Made by a program: the position numbers and the translations under genes. Shown piece by piece: positions 1-7,962 of a DNA stretch of 64,000 bases (the stretch's first letter is position 1; each line of letters starts with the position of its first letter). The notes below the pieces were generated by a model, which ran no database searches, was not told where the DNA came from, and saw only the letters and a program-made list of their open reading frames with translations. The stretch is from the NCBI RefSeq assembly GCF_900104025.1, contig NZ_FNIQ01000003.1:310001-374000 (forward strand), in the 5' to 3' direction. This DNA is from Geodermatophilus sp. DSM 45219. GTDB taxonomy: Bacteria; Actinomycetota; Actinomycetes; Mycobacteriales; Geodermatophilaceae.

Positions 1-1
1 C

Positions 2-349
2 ACGTCCGTCGGCCTGTCCGAATGGGCCACGGTCGCGCTCGCGGTCGCCCTGGCCTTCGTCTTCGGCTACGCACTGACGATGCGGGGCGTGCTGCGCGCC
101 GGCCTGCCCTTCCGGCGCGCCCTGCGGGTGGCCCTGGCGGCCGACACCATCTCCATCGCCGTCATGGAGGTCGTCGACAACGCGGTGATGCTCTCGGTCC
201 CGGGCGCCATGGAGGCCGGCATCTCCGGCGCCGTGTTCTGGCTCGCGCTCGCCGGGGCGCTCGCGGTCGCGTTCGTGGTGACGCTGCCGGTCAACCGCTG
301 GATGATCAGCCGCGGTCGCGGCCACGCCGTCGTCCACGGCCTGCACTGA
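2..349 (+). CDS. DUF4396 domain membrane protein (5' end outside window)
   Basis: The reading frame is open from base 2, so the N-terminus lies upstream of the window; 115 codons are visible. The visible part reads as hydrophobic helices, with ADTISIAVMEVVDN as the motif that recalls the DUF4396 family of small integral membrane proteins of unknown function. Two to three membrane segments are visible and the tail is basic and His-containing (GRGHAVVHGLH). The stop is followed at once by a hairpin repeat that probably ends transcription. The family is recognised by its motif only; the function is unknown. Confidence 0.75.
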   Translation, partial: TSVGLSEWATVALAVALAFVFGYALTMRGVLRAGLPFRRALRVALAADTISIAVMEVVDNAVMLSVPGAMEAGISGAVFWLALAGALAVAFVVTLPVNRWMISRGRGHAVVHGLH

Positions 350-350
350 G

Positions 351-406
351 GAAGGACCCCGTCCTCCCCACTCTTCGCAGGCTCAGGACGGGGCCCGGGA
401 CGGGGC
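351..406 (+). repeat. Intergenic hairpin repeat, copy A (probable terminator)
   Basis: This starts 2 nt after the DUF4396 stop. CCCCGTCCT at 357-365 pairs with AGGACGGGG at 385-393 around a CTTCGCAGGCTC core. The same layout (AAGGRCCCC, CTCGC-n-GCTCG core, GGACGGGGCC) recurs at 32127-32180, 40761-40828 and 52281-52337, each time just downstream of a gene. It is probably a dispersed repeat that also acts as a transcription terminator. Confidence 0.6.
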
Positions 407-808
407 CGCTCCAGTACGTCACCAGGCTCGGCCTGGGCCCCTGACAGCGGCGTGCTGATCGGTCGACGGTTCGTGCCCTCGCGGCGGTGAGATGACCGAC
501 CTCCCACGTCCGGCCGCTGCCACCCACCGACCGCCGTCCGCGCCGCCCATCCCGGGCCCTGGCGTCACGAGTCGCCCTCGCCCGCGCTCACCGTGCGGTC
601 CGGCCCGCTCGTGCTCTGCCCACCCTGGTGGGCAGAGCACGAGCGTCCCGGGGGACCTCAGGGCGGTCCGCCGGCTGTTCGCGCCCGGTGCCGGCTCGAC
701 CGAGGACCGCAGAGCACCGTCAGCGCCGACACCGGGGTCGGCTCGACGAACGAGAGAACCGCTGTGAGAGGTGGCCGTTCCCGTGCGTCGCCGGGGCCGG
801 ACAGCAGA
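407..808. other. Non-coding stretch with one perfect palindrome
   Basis: About 400 bases hold no frame with convincing protein features. The overlapping open frames are low-complexity Arg/Pro/Gly shadows typical of GC-rich non-coding DNA. The only clear structure is the 17-bp inverted repeat at 608-643, annotated separately. Confidence 0.5.
608..643. repeat. Perfect 17-bp inverted repeat with 2-nt centre
   Basis: CTCGTGCTCTGCCCACC at 608-624 is followed by CT and then its exact reverse complement at 627-643. Such a long perfect arm would form a very stable hairpin or cruciform. No T-run follows and no gene ends nearby, so a simple terminator role is not obvious. It does not match the other repeat families in the window. 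Confidence 0.75.
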
Positions 809-842
809 CGACCCCGGTCTCCTGCCGAGGAGGCCGGGGTCG
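809..842 (-). terminator. Hairpin terminator of the 44-codon gene
   Basis: The 15-nt arms 809-823 and 828-842 pair with a single G.U-type mismatch around the loop GCCG. The hairpin lies about 20 nt beyond the stop codon (863) of the small minus-strand gene, which supports that gene being a real transcription unit. Confidence 0.65.
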
Positions 843-862
843 TGCGTCGTCCGCGGACGGCT

Positions 863-997
863 CTAGCGGCCGTTCGCCATCGTCAGCAGCTCGTCGCGCA
901 TCGCCGGGCTGCTGGTGCGCGCGAGGGCGCGGTCGAGCGCCCGTCGCGTCCGCGCCGCCTGCCGACGCTGCCGCCAGCTGGAGGTCACGCTGCTCAT
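863..997 (-). CDS. Small Arg-rich protein, 44 aa, unrecognised
   Basis: The product is a 44-residue basic protein beginning MSSVTSSWRQRRQAARTRRA and ending PAMRDELLTMANGR. An ATG at 997 is preceded by a strong GGAAGAAGG ribosome site about 9 nt upstream, and a 15-bp hairpin lies just past the TAG stop. The N-terminal half is a Trp/Arg-rich basic stretch that could bind nucleic acid; the C-terminal half is likely a short helix. I recognise no named family. I recall similar RALxRAxxPAxRDELL mini-proteins in related actinobacteria but cannot verify this. It is independent of ptsI, being separated by that gene's terminator. Confidence 0.55.
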   Translation of the reverse strand: MSSVTSSWRQRRQAARTRRALDRALARTSSPAMRDELLTMANGR

Positions 998-1106
998 CTG
1001 TGTCGCCTTCTTCCGGTCACGTGGGGGGCCTGCACCCAGAGCAATGCAGGTGCTACCAAAGATATTCCGAAGAAAGCCAGGCGAGCTTCAGGACACGGCG
1101 ACGATC

Positions 1107-1126
1107 CCTCACCCGCGAGGGTGAGG
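1107..1126 (-). terminator. Hairpin terminator of ptsI
   Basis: CCTCACCC and GGGTGAGG form a perfect 8-bp stem with a GCGA tetraloop, 7 nt beyond the ptsI stop on the minus strand. No T-run follows, as is usual in actinobacteria. Confidence 0.65.
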
Positions 1127-1132
1127 CCGCAC

Positions 1133-2845
1133 TCACTCCATGCCGAGCTCCCGGCGGGCCGCGGCCCGGGCGGCCTGCGGGTCGTCGGTCGCCAGCGCCG
1201 CCTCGGCGGCCCGCCGGCAGGCGTCGGTGTCGACGACGGCCAGCCGCGCGCCGACCCCGGCGATCGAGGACGCGGCGCAGGACAGCGACGTGACCCCGAG
1301 GCCGACCAGGACGCAGGCCAGCAGCGGGTCGGCGGCGGCCTCCCCGCACACGCCGACCGACCTGCCGGCGCGGCGACCGGCCTCGGCGGTGACCTGCACC
1401 AGCGCCAGCAGGGCCGGCTGCCACGGGTCGGTGAGGTCGGCGAGCTCGGCCGACAGCCGGTCGGCGGCCAGCGTGTACTGCGAGAGGTCGTTGGTGCCGA
1501 TCGACAGGAAGTCGACGTGCCGCAGCAGCCGGTCGGCCATCAGCGCCGCCGAGGGCACCTCGATCATCACGCCGGGGGTGAGACCGCGGGCACGCACGCG
1601 CGCGGCGAAGTCCGCCGCCTCGGCCACGGTGGCGACCATCGGCGCCATCACCCAGGGCTCGGCGCCGGCCCGCCGGGCGCCCTCGGCGATCGCGTCCAGC
1701 TGGCGCTCCAGCAGGCCGGGGTCGCGCCGGGCGACCCGGAGGCCGCGGACGCCCAGTGCCGGGTTCTCCTCGTCGGGCATGGTGGCGAAGGCCAGCGGCT
1801 TGTCCGACCCGGCGTCCAGCGTGCGGACGACGACCCGCTGGCCGGGGAACGCCTCGAACACCGCGGCGTAGCCCGCCGCCTGCTCCTCCACCGACGGCTC
1901 CTCGGCCCGGCTGAGGAACGACAGCTCCGTGCGCAGCAGCCCGACCCCCTCGGCGTGCGCGGCGGCCGCGGCCCGGGCCCCGGCGCCGTCCTGCACGTTG
2001 GCCAGCACCTTCACCTCGAGCCCGTCGCGGGTGCGGCCCGGGCCGCGGTAGCCGGCCAGCGCCGCGGCGGCGGCCAGCGAGGCCTCGACCCGGGCCCGCG
2101 CCTCCCCGGGGTCCGGGTCGACGGTCACCGTGCCGAGCTCGCCGTCGAGCAGCACGGTCGCGCCCTCCGGGACGTCGTCCAGACCGCCGACGGCCACCAC
2201 GCAGGGCAGGCCGAGCTGGCGGGCGATGATCGCGGTGTGGCTGGTGGTGCCGCCCAGCCGGGTGGCCAGGCCGGTGATCCGCCTCGGGTCCAGGCCGGCG
2301 GTGTCGGCCGGCGCGAGGTCGTCGGCCAGCAGGACCGAGGGCTCCTGCGGGCTGGGCACGCCGGGCTCCCCCTGCCCGGTGAGCTGGGCGACGATCCGGT
2401 CGCGCACGTCGCGGACGTCGGTCACCCGCTCGGCCATGAGCCCGCCCAGGCTGGTGAACAGGTCGACGAACTGCTGGGCCGCCTGCACGGTGGCGACGGC
2501 GGCCGGCGTGCCGCCGTCGATCCGCTGCTCGACCGCCGAGAGCAGGCCGCGGTCGCGGGCCAGGCCCGCGGTGGTGGCGAGCACCTCCGCGCTCACCCCG
2601 GTCGCCGCGCCGGCCCGCTCGGTCAGCCGGTCGGCGACCACGCCGGCCGCCGCGACGAACCGCTCCTTCTCCCCCGCGCGCTGCTCCTCGGCGACGACCG
2701 CGCCGTCGTCGGTGGGCAGTGCCACCGCGCCCGAGGGGCGGACGACCGGACCCCACGCCACCCCGGGGACGACGGGCGTCCCGGGCAGCACCACCGGGCC
2801 TCCCGCGGTCGGCAGGTCGGCGGTTCCGGGAGCGTGGGTGGTCAT
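1133..2845 (-). CDS. ptsI: Phosphoenolpyruvate-protein phosphotransferase (PTS enzyme I)
   Basis: Enzyme I of the sugar phosphotransferase system takes phosphate from PEP and passes it to HPr in the cytoplasm. The 570-residue length is that of the family. The phospho-histidine motif GGTTSHTAIIA places the active His at about residue 203. The TIM-barrel PEP domain follows, with MIEVPSAAL, SIGTNDLSQY near 449-458 and the catalytic Cys of GVCGEAAADP at about 500. The ATG at 2845 follows a GAGG ribosome site; longer upstream frames run into the divergent promoter and are not used. It is transcribed away from the fruR-fruK-fruA-ptsH operon, so both halves of the phosphorelay share one control region. 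The first 20 residues are Pro/Gly-rich and variable. Confidence 0.95.
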   Translation of the reverse strand: MTTHAPGTADLPTAGGPVVLPGTPVVPGVAWGPVVRPSGAVALPTDDGAVVAEEQRAGEKERFVAAAGVVADRLTERAGAATGVSAEVLATTAGLARDRGLLSAVEQRIDGGTPAAVATVQAAQQFVDLFTSLGGLMAERVTDVRDVRDRIVAQLTGQGEPGVPSPQEPSVLLADDLAPADTAGLDPRRITGLATRLGGTTSHTAIIARQLGLPCVVAVGGLDDVPEGATVLLDGELGTVTVDPDPGEARARVEASLAAAAALAGYRGPGRTRDGLEVKVLANVQDGAGARAAAAAHAEGVGLLRTELSFLSRAEEPSVEEQAAGYAAVFEAFPGQRVVVRTLDAGSDKPLAFATMPDEENPALGVRGLRVARRDPGLLERQLDAIAEGARRAGAEPWVMAPMVATVAEAADFAARVRARGLTPGVMIEVPSAALMADRLLRHVDFLSIGTNDLSQYTLAADRLSAELADLTDPWQPALLALVQVTAEAGRRAGRSVGVCGEAAADPLLACVLVGLGVTSLSCAASSIAGVGARLAVVDTDACRRAAEAALATDDPQAARAAARRELGME

Positions 2846-2900
2846 GGCTACCTCGCACGGTGTGGGTGGTCCGGGCCGGTGGGACGCTGGCATGGGGCTA

Positions 2901-2951
2901 TGACCAGAGTCACGAAAAGGTGTTGACTTGTCAACGCATCGGAAGTAGAAC
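2901..2951. promoter_or_regulatory. Divergent ptsI / fru operon promoters sharing a palindromic -35
   Basis: TTGAC-TT-GTCAA at 2923-2934 gives a -35 on both strands. On the plus strand TTGACT (2923-2928) is 17 nt from TAGAAC (2946-2951). On the minus strand TTGACA (complement of 2929-2934) is 17 nt from GACTCT (complement of 2906-2911). A second TGAC-n4-GTCA at 2901-2912 overlaps the minus-strand -10. These half-sites are good candidates for the FruR operator, so repressor would block both directions. The geometry is read directly; the regulator assignment is inference. Confidence 0.6.
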
Positions 2952-3007
2952 CACAGCATCACAACCCAAAGCCCACACATCCGGGCATGCAGGGAGGAGG
3001 TGGTGCG

Positions 3008-3775
3008 GTGTACGCCGAAGAGCGTCAGCAGACGATCGCCGGGCTGGTCGCCGACCGCGGCCGGGTCTCGGTGACCGCTCTCGCCGAGGAGTTCGGGGTC
3101 ACCACCGAGACCGTCCGCCGCGACCTGGCCCTCCTGGAGCGCGCCGGGATGCTGCGCCGCGTGCACGGCGGCGCGGTCCCCGCCGGCGCGCTCGCCTACG
3201 TCGAGACGGCCCTCGCCGAACGGCACGGCACCCGCAGCGAGCAGAAGCGCAAGATCGCCGCCGCTGCGCTCGACCTGCTGCCCGGCAACGACGGCAGCCT
3301 GCTGCTCGACGGCGGCAGCTCCACCGCCGCCCTCGCCGACGCGCTGCCCGGTGACCGCCGGCTGCTGGTCGCCACCCACTCGGTGCCCCTCGCGGCCCGG
3401 CTGGCCGCCGCCCCCGGCGTCGACCTGCACGTCCTGGGCGGGCGGGTCCGCGGGATCACCCAGTGCGCGGTCGGTGAGCGGACCGTGGCCACGCTGGCCG
3501 ACCTGCGGGCCGACGTCGCCTTCCTCGGCACCAACGGCCTGACCCCCGACCACGGGTTCACCACGCCCGACGAGGCGGAGGCCTCGGTGAAGCGGGCGAT
3601 GATCCGTGCCGGGCAGAAGGTGGTCGTGCTCGCCGACAGCAGCAAGTTCGGCCGCGAGCACCTGGTCCGCTTCGCGACGCCGGCCGACGTCGACGTCGTG
3701 GTCACCGACGCCGAGGCCGCGCCGGCCGACCTCGCCCGTCTCGAGGACGCCGGGATCGAGGTCGTGGTCGCATGA
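3008..3775 (+). CDS. fruR: DeoR-family transcriptional repressor of the fructose operon
   Basis: The product is a 255-residue DeoR-type regulator. The N-terminal winged helix-turn-helix carries the family signature VSVTALAEEFGVTTETVRRD (about residues 19-38) and continues LLERAGMLRRVHGGA. The C-terminal sugar-phosphate sensor domain has LLLDGGSSTAALA and the FLGTNGL motif. I chose GTG at 3008 because GGAGGAGGT lies 6 nt upstream; an in-frame ATG at 2987 would put that ribosome site inside the gene. The stop overlaps the fruK start (ATGA), so the two are translationally coupled. The likely inducer is fructose-1-phosphate, by family and context. Confidence 0.88.
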   Translation: MYAEERQQTIAGLVADRGRVSVTALAEEFGVTTETVRRDLALLERAGMLRRVHGGAVPAGALAYVETALAERHGTRSEQKRKIAAAALDLLPGNDGSLLLDGGSSTAALADALPGDRRLLVATHSVPLAARLAAAPGVDLHVLGGRVRGITQCAVGERTVATLADLRADVAFLGTNGLTPDHGFTTPDEAEASVKRAMIRAGQKVVVLADSSKFGREHLVRFATPADVDVVVTDAEAAPADLARLEDAGIEVVVA

Positions 3776-4800
3776 CGAGCGTCGTCACCCTCACCGCCAA
3801 CCCCAGCCTGGACCGGACGCTGTCCCTGCCCGGCCCGCTGACCCGCGGCGGCGTCGCCCGCCTGGCGCCGAGCTCCACCGAGCCCGGCGGCAAGGGCGTC
3901 AACGTCGCCCGGGCGGTCGCCGCGGCCGGCGGGGACGTCGTCACCGTGCTGCCGGCGGACGACGACGACCCGATCGTGCGGGCCCTGCGCGAGCTGGCCC
4001 TGCCGATGACCACCGTGCCGGTCGCCGCGCCGGTGCGCACCAACTACACGCTGGCCGAGCCCGACGGCACCACGACCAAGCTCAACGAGCCCGGCGCCCC
4101 GCTGGACGCCGCCGCACGCGGCGCCCTGCGTGCCGCCCTGCACGAGCACGCCGACGGCGCCCGCTGGGTGGTGCTGTCGGGTTCGCTGCCGCCGGGCACC
4201 CCGGTCGACTGGTACGCCGAGCTGGTGCGCGCGCTGCGCGACACCGGCGCGAAGGTCGCCGTCGACACCTCCGAGGCGCCCCTGCTGGCCCTGCTGGCCG
4301 CCGGCCCCGACGCCGCGCCCGACCTGCTGAAGCCCAACTCCGAGGAGCTCGCCCAGCTCTCCGGCGTGCCCGAGGCCCACCTGACCGCCAACCGCGCCAC
4401 CGCGCTGGCCGCCGTCGACACGCTGCACGCGCGCGGCGTGGCCGAGGTGCTGCTGACCCTCGGCGGGGACGGCGCGCTGCTGTCCTGCGGCGAGGGCGTG
4501 TGGGCCGCGACCCCGCCGCGGATCGCCGTCCGCAGCACCGTCGGCGCCGGCGACTGCAGCCTGGCCGGGCACCTGCTCGCCGACCTCGCCGGGGGCGGGC
4601 CGGCCGAGCGGCTGCGCAGCGCGGTCGCCTACGGCGCGGCCAGCGCCTCCCTGCCGGGTTCCGCCGTCCCCACGCCCGGGCAGGTGGCCGCCCTCGACGT
4701 CGAGGTCGCCACCGTCCGGACCGAGGGCCTGCCCAGCACCGCCACCGCACCGCCCCCTGTACCGCGCACCACCGTCCCGGCCGCCGGCCGCGACGTCTGA
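3772..4800 (+). CDS. fruK: 1-phosphofructokinase
   Basis: This PfkB-family kinase uses ATP to convert fructose-1-phosphate, the product of fructose PTS uptake, to fructose-1,6-bisphosphate. The 342-residue protein has the substrate motif PGGKGVNVARA (about 38-48) and the anion-hole/catalytic motif STVGAGDCSLAGHLL with Asp at about 261. The C-terminal 25 residues are Thr/Pro-rich and beyond the usual domain end. It overlaps fruR by ATGA and lies 21 nt before fruA, which fits one polycistronic message. The place between a DeoR regulator and EIIABC argues for 1-phosphofructokinase rather than tagatose-6-phosphate kinase. Confidence 0.93.
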   Translation: MTSVVTLTANPSLDRTLSLPGPLTRGGVARLAPSSTEPGGKGVNVARAVAAAGGDVVTVLPADDDDPIVRALRELALPMTTVPVAAPVRTNYTLAEPDGTTTKLNEPGAPLDAAARGALRAALHEHADGARWVVLSGSLPPGTPVDWYAELVRALRDTGAKVAVDTSEAPLLALLAAGPDAAPDLLKPNSEELAQLSGVPEAHLTANRATALAAVDTLHARGVAEVLLTLGGDGALLSCGEGVWAATPPRIAVRSTVGAGDCSLAGHLLADLAGGGPAERLRSAVAYGAASASLPGSAVPTPGQVAALDVEVATVRTEGLPSTATAPPPVPRTTVPAAGRDV

Positions 4801-4821
4801 CGCATCACGAGTAGGTGAGCC

Positions 4822-6963
4822 ATGCCCGACCTCATCACCCCTGACCTGGTGGCGCTCGACGCCGACCTGGGTTCCGACAAGAGCACGGTCGTCCGCCGGC
4901 TCGCCGGGCTCGTCGCCGGCGACGGTCGCGCCACCAGTGCCGACGCGCTCGCCGAGGACGCCCTCGCCCGCGAGGCGCAGGCCGCCACCGGTCTGCCCGG
5001 CGGCATCGCGATCCCGCACTGCCGCTCGGCCGCGGTGACCGAGGCCTCGCTGGCCTTCGCCCGGCTCAGCCCCCGGGTCGACTTCGGTGCCCCCGACGGC
5101 CCGGCCGACCTGGCCTTCCTCATCGCCGCGCCGGCCCACGGGGACGCCGACCACCTCACCCTGCTCACCGCGCTGGCCCGCGCGCTGGTGCGGCCGGAGT
5201 TCGTGACCTCGCTGCGCGCCGCCGGCTCCGAGGCCGAGGTCGTCCGGCTGGTGCAGGAGGTCGTCGCCCCCGAGCCGGCCGCCGCCCCCGCCGCGGCGTC
5301 CGCCACCACCGGGGCGACGGCCACCTCCGCCGGTGCCACCCCGCCGTCCACCACGCCGGCCGGCACCCCGTCGGGCGGCGCGCGCCGCAGCCTGGTCGTG
5401 GTCAGCGCCTGCCCGACCGGCATCGCGCACACCTACATGGCCGCGGACAAGCTCACCGCCGCCGGGCAGGCGGCCGGGGTCGACGTGCACGTGGAGACCC
5501 AGGGCTCCTCGGGCTCGACCCCGCTGGACCCGGCCGTCATCCGGAACGCCGACGCGGTCATCTTCGCCGTGGACGTCGGCGTCCGGGACCGCGACCGGTT
5601 CGCCGGCAAGCCGCTGGTCCAGTCGGGCACGAAGCGGGCGATCAACGAGCCGGACGTCATGGTCCGCGAGGCCCTGGCCGCCGCGGACGACCCGAACGCC
5701 CGCCGGGTGCCGGGTGGCGCCGGTGGCGCGACCGAGCCGGCCGCGGCCGCGGCCGGCTCGCCGGGGATCGGCACCGAGATCCGCCGCTGGCTGCTCACCG
5801 GCGTCAGCTACATGATCCCGTTCGTCGCCGCGGGCGGTCTGCTCATCGCCCTGGGCTTCCTGTTCGGCGGCTACCAGATCGTCAACCCCGACCCGACGTC
5901 GGCCGATGGCAACAGCTACGCGCTGAACTGGGCGCTGAACAACACCTTCTTCAACCTGCCCACCGCCCCGCCCACCGAGGGGCTGAACGACGGGTTCCTG
6001 GGCTACCTCGGCGCGGTCTGCACCGTGCTGGGCCAGGCGGCCTTCGGGTTCCTCGTCCCGGCACTGGCCGGCTACATCGCCTACGCGATCGCCGACCGCC
6101 CCGGCATCGTCCCCGGCTTCGTCGTCGGTGCCGTGTCCGTCACCGTGGGCGCCGGCTTCATCGGTGGTCTGATCGGCGGCATCATCGCCGGGTTCGCCGC
6201 ACTGTGGATCAGCCGCTGGAAGCTGCCGGTCGGCGTCCGCGGCCTGCAGCCGGTCGTGATCATCCCGCTGCTGGCCACGCTCATCTCCAGCGGACTCATG
6301 GTCGTCGTCCTCGGCCGCCCGCTCGCCGCCCTGCTCACCGGGCTGGGCAACTGGCTCAACGGCCTGACCGGCACCTCGGCGATCCTGCTCGGGATCATCC
6401 TCGGCCTGATGATGTGCTTCGACCTGGGCGGCCCGGTGAACAAGGCGGCCTACGTCTTCGCCACCACCGGCCTGGCCGCCGGCGCCGGCGCTCCGCTGGT
6501 CATCATGGCCACGGTCATGGCCGCCGGCATGGTGCCGCCGCTGGCGATGGCGCTGAGCACCGCGATCCGGCCCAAGCTCTACACCCCGGCCGAGCGGGAC
6601 AACGGCAAGGCGGCCTGGCTGCTGGGGGCCTCGTTCATCTCCGAGGGGGCGATCCCGTTCGCCGCGGCCGACCCGCTGCGGGTCATCCCCTCGATGATGC
6701 TCGGCGGCGCGACCACCGGCGCGATCGTCGCGGCCTCCGGCATCGAGCTGCGGGCCCCGCACGGCGGCTTCTTCGTGTTCTTCGCGATCAGCAACTTCCT
6801 GCTGTTCGTGCTCGCGATCGCCATCGGCATGGTGGTCGGCGCGATCGCGGTCACCATCGCCAAGAGCATCGGCCGGCCGAAGGCCGAGGCCGTCCCGGAG
6901 GACGCCGTCGACATGGCCCACGCCCACAACGCCGCCCCGGTCACCCAGCCGGCTCGCGCCTGA
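4822..6963 (+). CDS. fruA: PTS fructose transporter, fused EIIABC
   Basis: This 713-residue membrane permease phosphorylates fructose during import. Three fused domains are visible: EIIA (1-145) with the phospho-His in GIAIPHCRS (about H66); an Ala/Thr/Pro-rich linker (150-187); EIIB (190-290) with the phospho-Cys in VVSACPTGIAHTYMAADKL (about C197); and EIIC (from about 325) with many hydrophobic helices starting GVSYMIPFVAAGGLLIALG. The MCFDLGGPVNKAAY stretch is typical of fructose EIIC. The ATG follows GTAGGTGAGCC. It receives phosphate from HPr, encoded 50 nt downstream. Confidence 0.95.
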   Translation: MPDLITPDLVALDADLGSDKSTVVRRLAGLVAGDGRATSADALAEDALAREAQAATGLPGGIAIPHCRSAAVTEASLAFARLSPRVDFGAPDGPADLAFLIAAPAHGDADHLTLLTALARALVRPEFVTSLRAAGSEAEVVRLVQEVVAPEPAAAPAAASATTGATATSAGATPPSTTPAGTPSGGARRSLVVVSACPTGIAHTYMAADKLTAAGQAAGVDVHVETQGSSGSTPLDPAVIRNADAVIFAVDVGVRDRDRFAGKPLVQSGTKRAINEPDVMVREALAAADDPNARRVPGGAGGATEPAAAAAGSPGIGTEIRRWLLTGVSYMIPFVAAGGLLIALGFLFGGYQIVNPDPTSADGNSYALNWALNNTFFNLPTAPPTEGLNDGFLGYLGAVCTVLGQAAFGFLVPALAGYIAYAIADRPGIVPGFVVGAVSVTVGAGFIGGLIGGIIAGFAALWISRWKLPVGVRGLQPVVIIPLLATLISSGLMVVVLGRPLAALLTGLGNWLNGLTGTSAILLGIILGLMMCFDLGGPVNKAAYVFATTGLAAGAGAPLVIMATVMAAGMVPPLAMALSTAIRPKLYTPAERDNGKAAWLLGASFISEGAIPFAAADPLRVIPSMMLGGATTGAIVAASGIELRAPHGGFFVFFAISNFLLFVLAIAIGMVVGAIAVTIAKSIGRPKAEAVPEDAVDMAHAHNAAPVTQPARA

Positions 6964-7013
6964 CCCGCCAGGCTGTAGCCGACCGCCCGTCCCCGAAGCG
7001 AGGGAGAACGCAC

Positions 7014-7274
7014 ATGCCCAGTCAGACCGTGACCGTCGGTTCCCGGGTCGGGCTGCACGCCCGACCGGCGGCCCTCATCGCCGAGGCCGTCGGCAAGGCC
7101 GGGGTACCGGTCACGCTGGCCACGGCCGGGGGCAACCCGGTGGACGCCGGGTCGCCGCTGATGATCATGACGCTCGGCGCGAAGCAGGGGACGGAGGTCG
7201 TCGTGAGCAGCGACGACCCCGCGGTCCTCGACCAGATCGCGGGCCTGGTCGCCCAGGACCTCGACGCCGAGTAG
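7014..7274 (+). CDS. ptsH: Phosphocarrier protein HPr
   Basis: This small cytoplasmic PTS carrier accepts phosphate from enzyme I on His15 (motif RVGLHARPAA) and donates it to EIIA. Its 86 residues are the normal length. Ser47 in DAGSPLMIM sits where Firmicute HPr has the regulatory Ser46, but no HPr kinase is seen here and the flanking sequence is not the canonical one. GAGGGAG precedes the ATG. It is the last gene of the fru operon and is followed by two strong hairpins. Confidence 0.94.
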   Translation: MPSQTVTVGSRVGLHARPAALIAEAVGKAGVPVTLATAGGNPVDAGSPLMIMTLGAKQGTEVVVSSDDPAVLDQIAGLVAQDLDAE

Positions 7275-7279
7275 CGGGA

Positions 7280-7298
7280 GGCCCCGTCCAGCGGGGCC
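7280..7298 (+). terminator. First hairpin after ptsH
   Basis: GGCCCCG and CGGGGCC form a perfect 7-bp stem with loop TCCAG, starting 5 nt past the ptsH stop. Confidence 0.5.
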
Positions 7299-7306
7299 CC
7301 ACGGAC

Positions 7307-7345
7307 GACGGCGCCCGTCCCCTGCAGAAGGGGGCGGGCGCCGTC
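7307..7345. terminator. Strong bidirectional hairpin between ptsH and the SRPBCC gene
   Basis: The 17-nt arms 7307-7323 and 7329-7345 pair throughout with one G.U, loop GCAGA. It lies between two convergent genes and probably terminates both. Confidence 0.7.
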
Positions 7346-7379
7346 CTGTGTCCGGGTCGCTGTGGGCGCCGGCGTGAGG

Positions 7380-7847
7380 TCAGTGCTGGTCGGGGCGCGG
7401 GACGTCGCCGCGCCAGGCGCCGGTCTCGGTGCCGCGGGCCTCGATGAACTCCTTGAACCGCTTGGCGTCGGCCTTGACCTGCCGGTCGTCGAAGCCGAGC
7501 GCCGCGCCGGCCTTCTCGACGATGCCGTGCGGCTCCCAGTCGATCTGGATCATCACGCGGGTCTTGCTGTCGTCGAGGCGGTGGAAGGTGACCACCCCGG
7601 CGTGCTTGGCGTCGCCACCGGTGCTGGTCCAGGCCACCCGCTCCTCGGGGTGCTGCTCGGTGATCTCCGCGTCGAACTCCCGCTTGACCCCGTCGATGTT
7701 GGTGATCCAGTGGGTGTGCGTGTCGTCGAGCTGGGTGATCCGCTCGACCCCGCCCATGAACTGCGGGAAGGACTCGAACTGCGTCCACTGGTCGTAGGCG
7801 ACCCGGATCGGGACGTCGACGTCGATGGCTTCCTGCACGCTGGCCAC
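7380..7847 (-). CDS. SRPBCC-family (polyketide cyclase-like) protein
   Basis: This 155-residue cytoplasmic protein has the SRPBCC (START-like) fold, a helix-grip pocket for hydrophobic ligands. Visible signs are the N-terminal strand EAIDVDVPIRVAYDQWTQFE, the FPQFMGGVERI stretch, and the C-terminal helix FKEFIEARG. The pattern is that of the actinobacterial cyclase/dehydrase group. The start is GTG at 7847. It is a separate unit downstream of bkdC, with a hairpin between them. The ligand cannot be told from sequence. Confidence 0.8.
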   Translation of the reverse strand: MASVQEAIDVDVPIRVAYDQWTQFESFPQFMGGVERITQLDDTHTHWITNIDGVKREFDAEITEQHPEERVAWTSTGGDAKHAGVVTFHRLDDSKTRVMIQIDWEPHGIVEKAGAALGFDDRQVKADAKRFKEFIEARGTETGAWRGDVPRPDQH

Positions 7848-7924
7848 GATTGGCTCCTCTGCTCGGGTTCGTCGGGTGTAGCCGCTCTACCCGACGTCCG
7901 CGCGCAGGACACCTCCGTTGCGGG

Positions 7925-7950
7925 GCCGGCCGTCCAGGCGACCGGCCGGC
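7925..7950 (-). terminator. Hairpin after the bkd operon
   Basis: GCCGGCCG and CGGCCGGC form a perfect 8-bp stem with a 10-nt loop, 13 nt past the bkdC stop. Confidence 0.5.
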
Positions 7951-7962
7951 TCCGCGGTGGGC

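Noticed and set aside
593..2926. 777-codon open frame on the plus strand across the hairpin region and ptsI
   Set aside because: Antisense shadow of ptsI with Arg/Gly/Ala filler; no ribosome site or family signature.
2987..3007. Earlier ATG for fruR at 2987
   Set aside because: The GGAGGAGGT ribosome site lies downstream of this ATG and correctly spaced before GTG 3008.
3196..6927. 1243-codon open frame on the minus strand opposite fruR-fruK-fruA
   Set aside because: It mirrors the fru genes, is a low-complexity Arg/Gly/Asp/His frame typical of the antisense of GC-rich genes, and has no domain motif.
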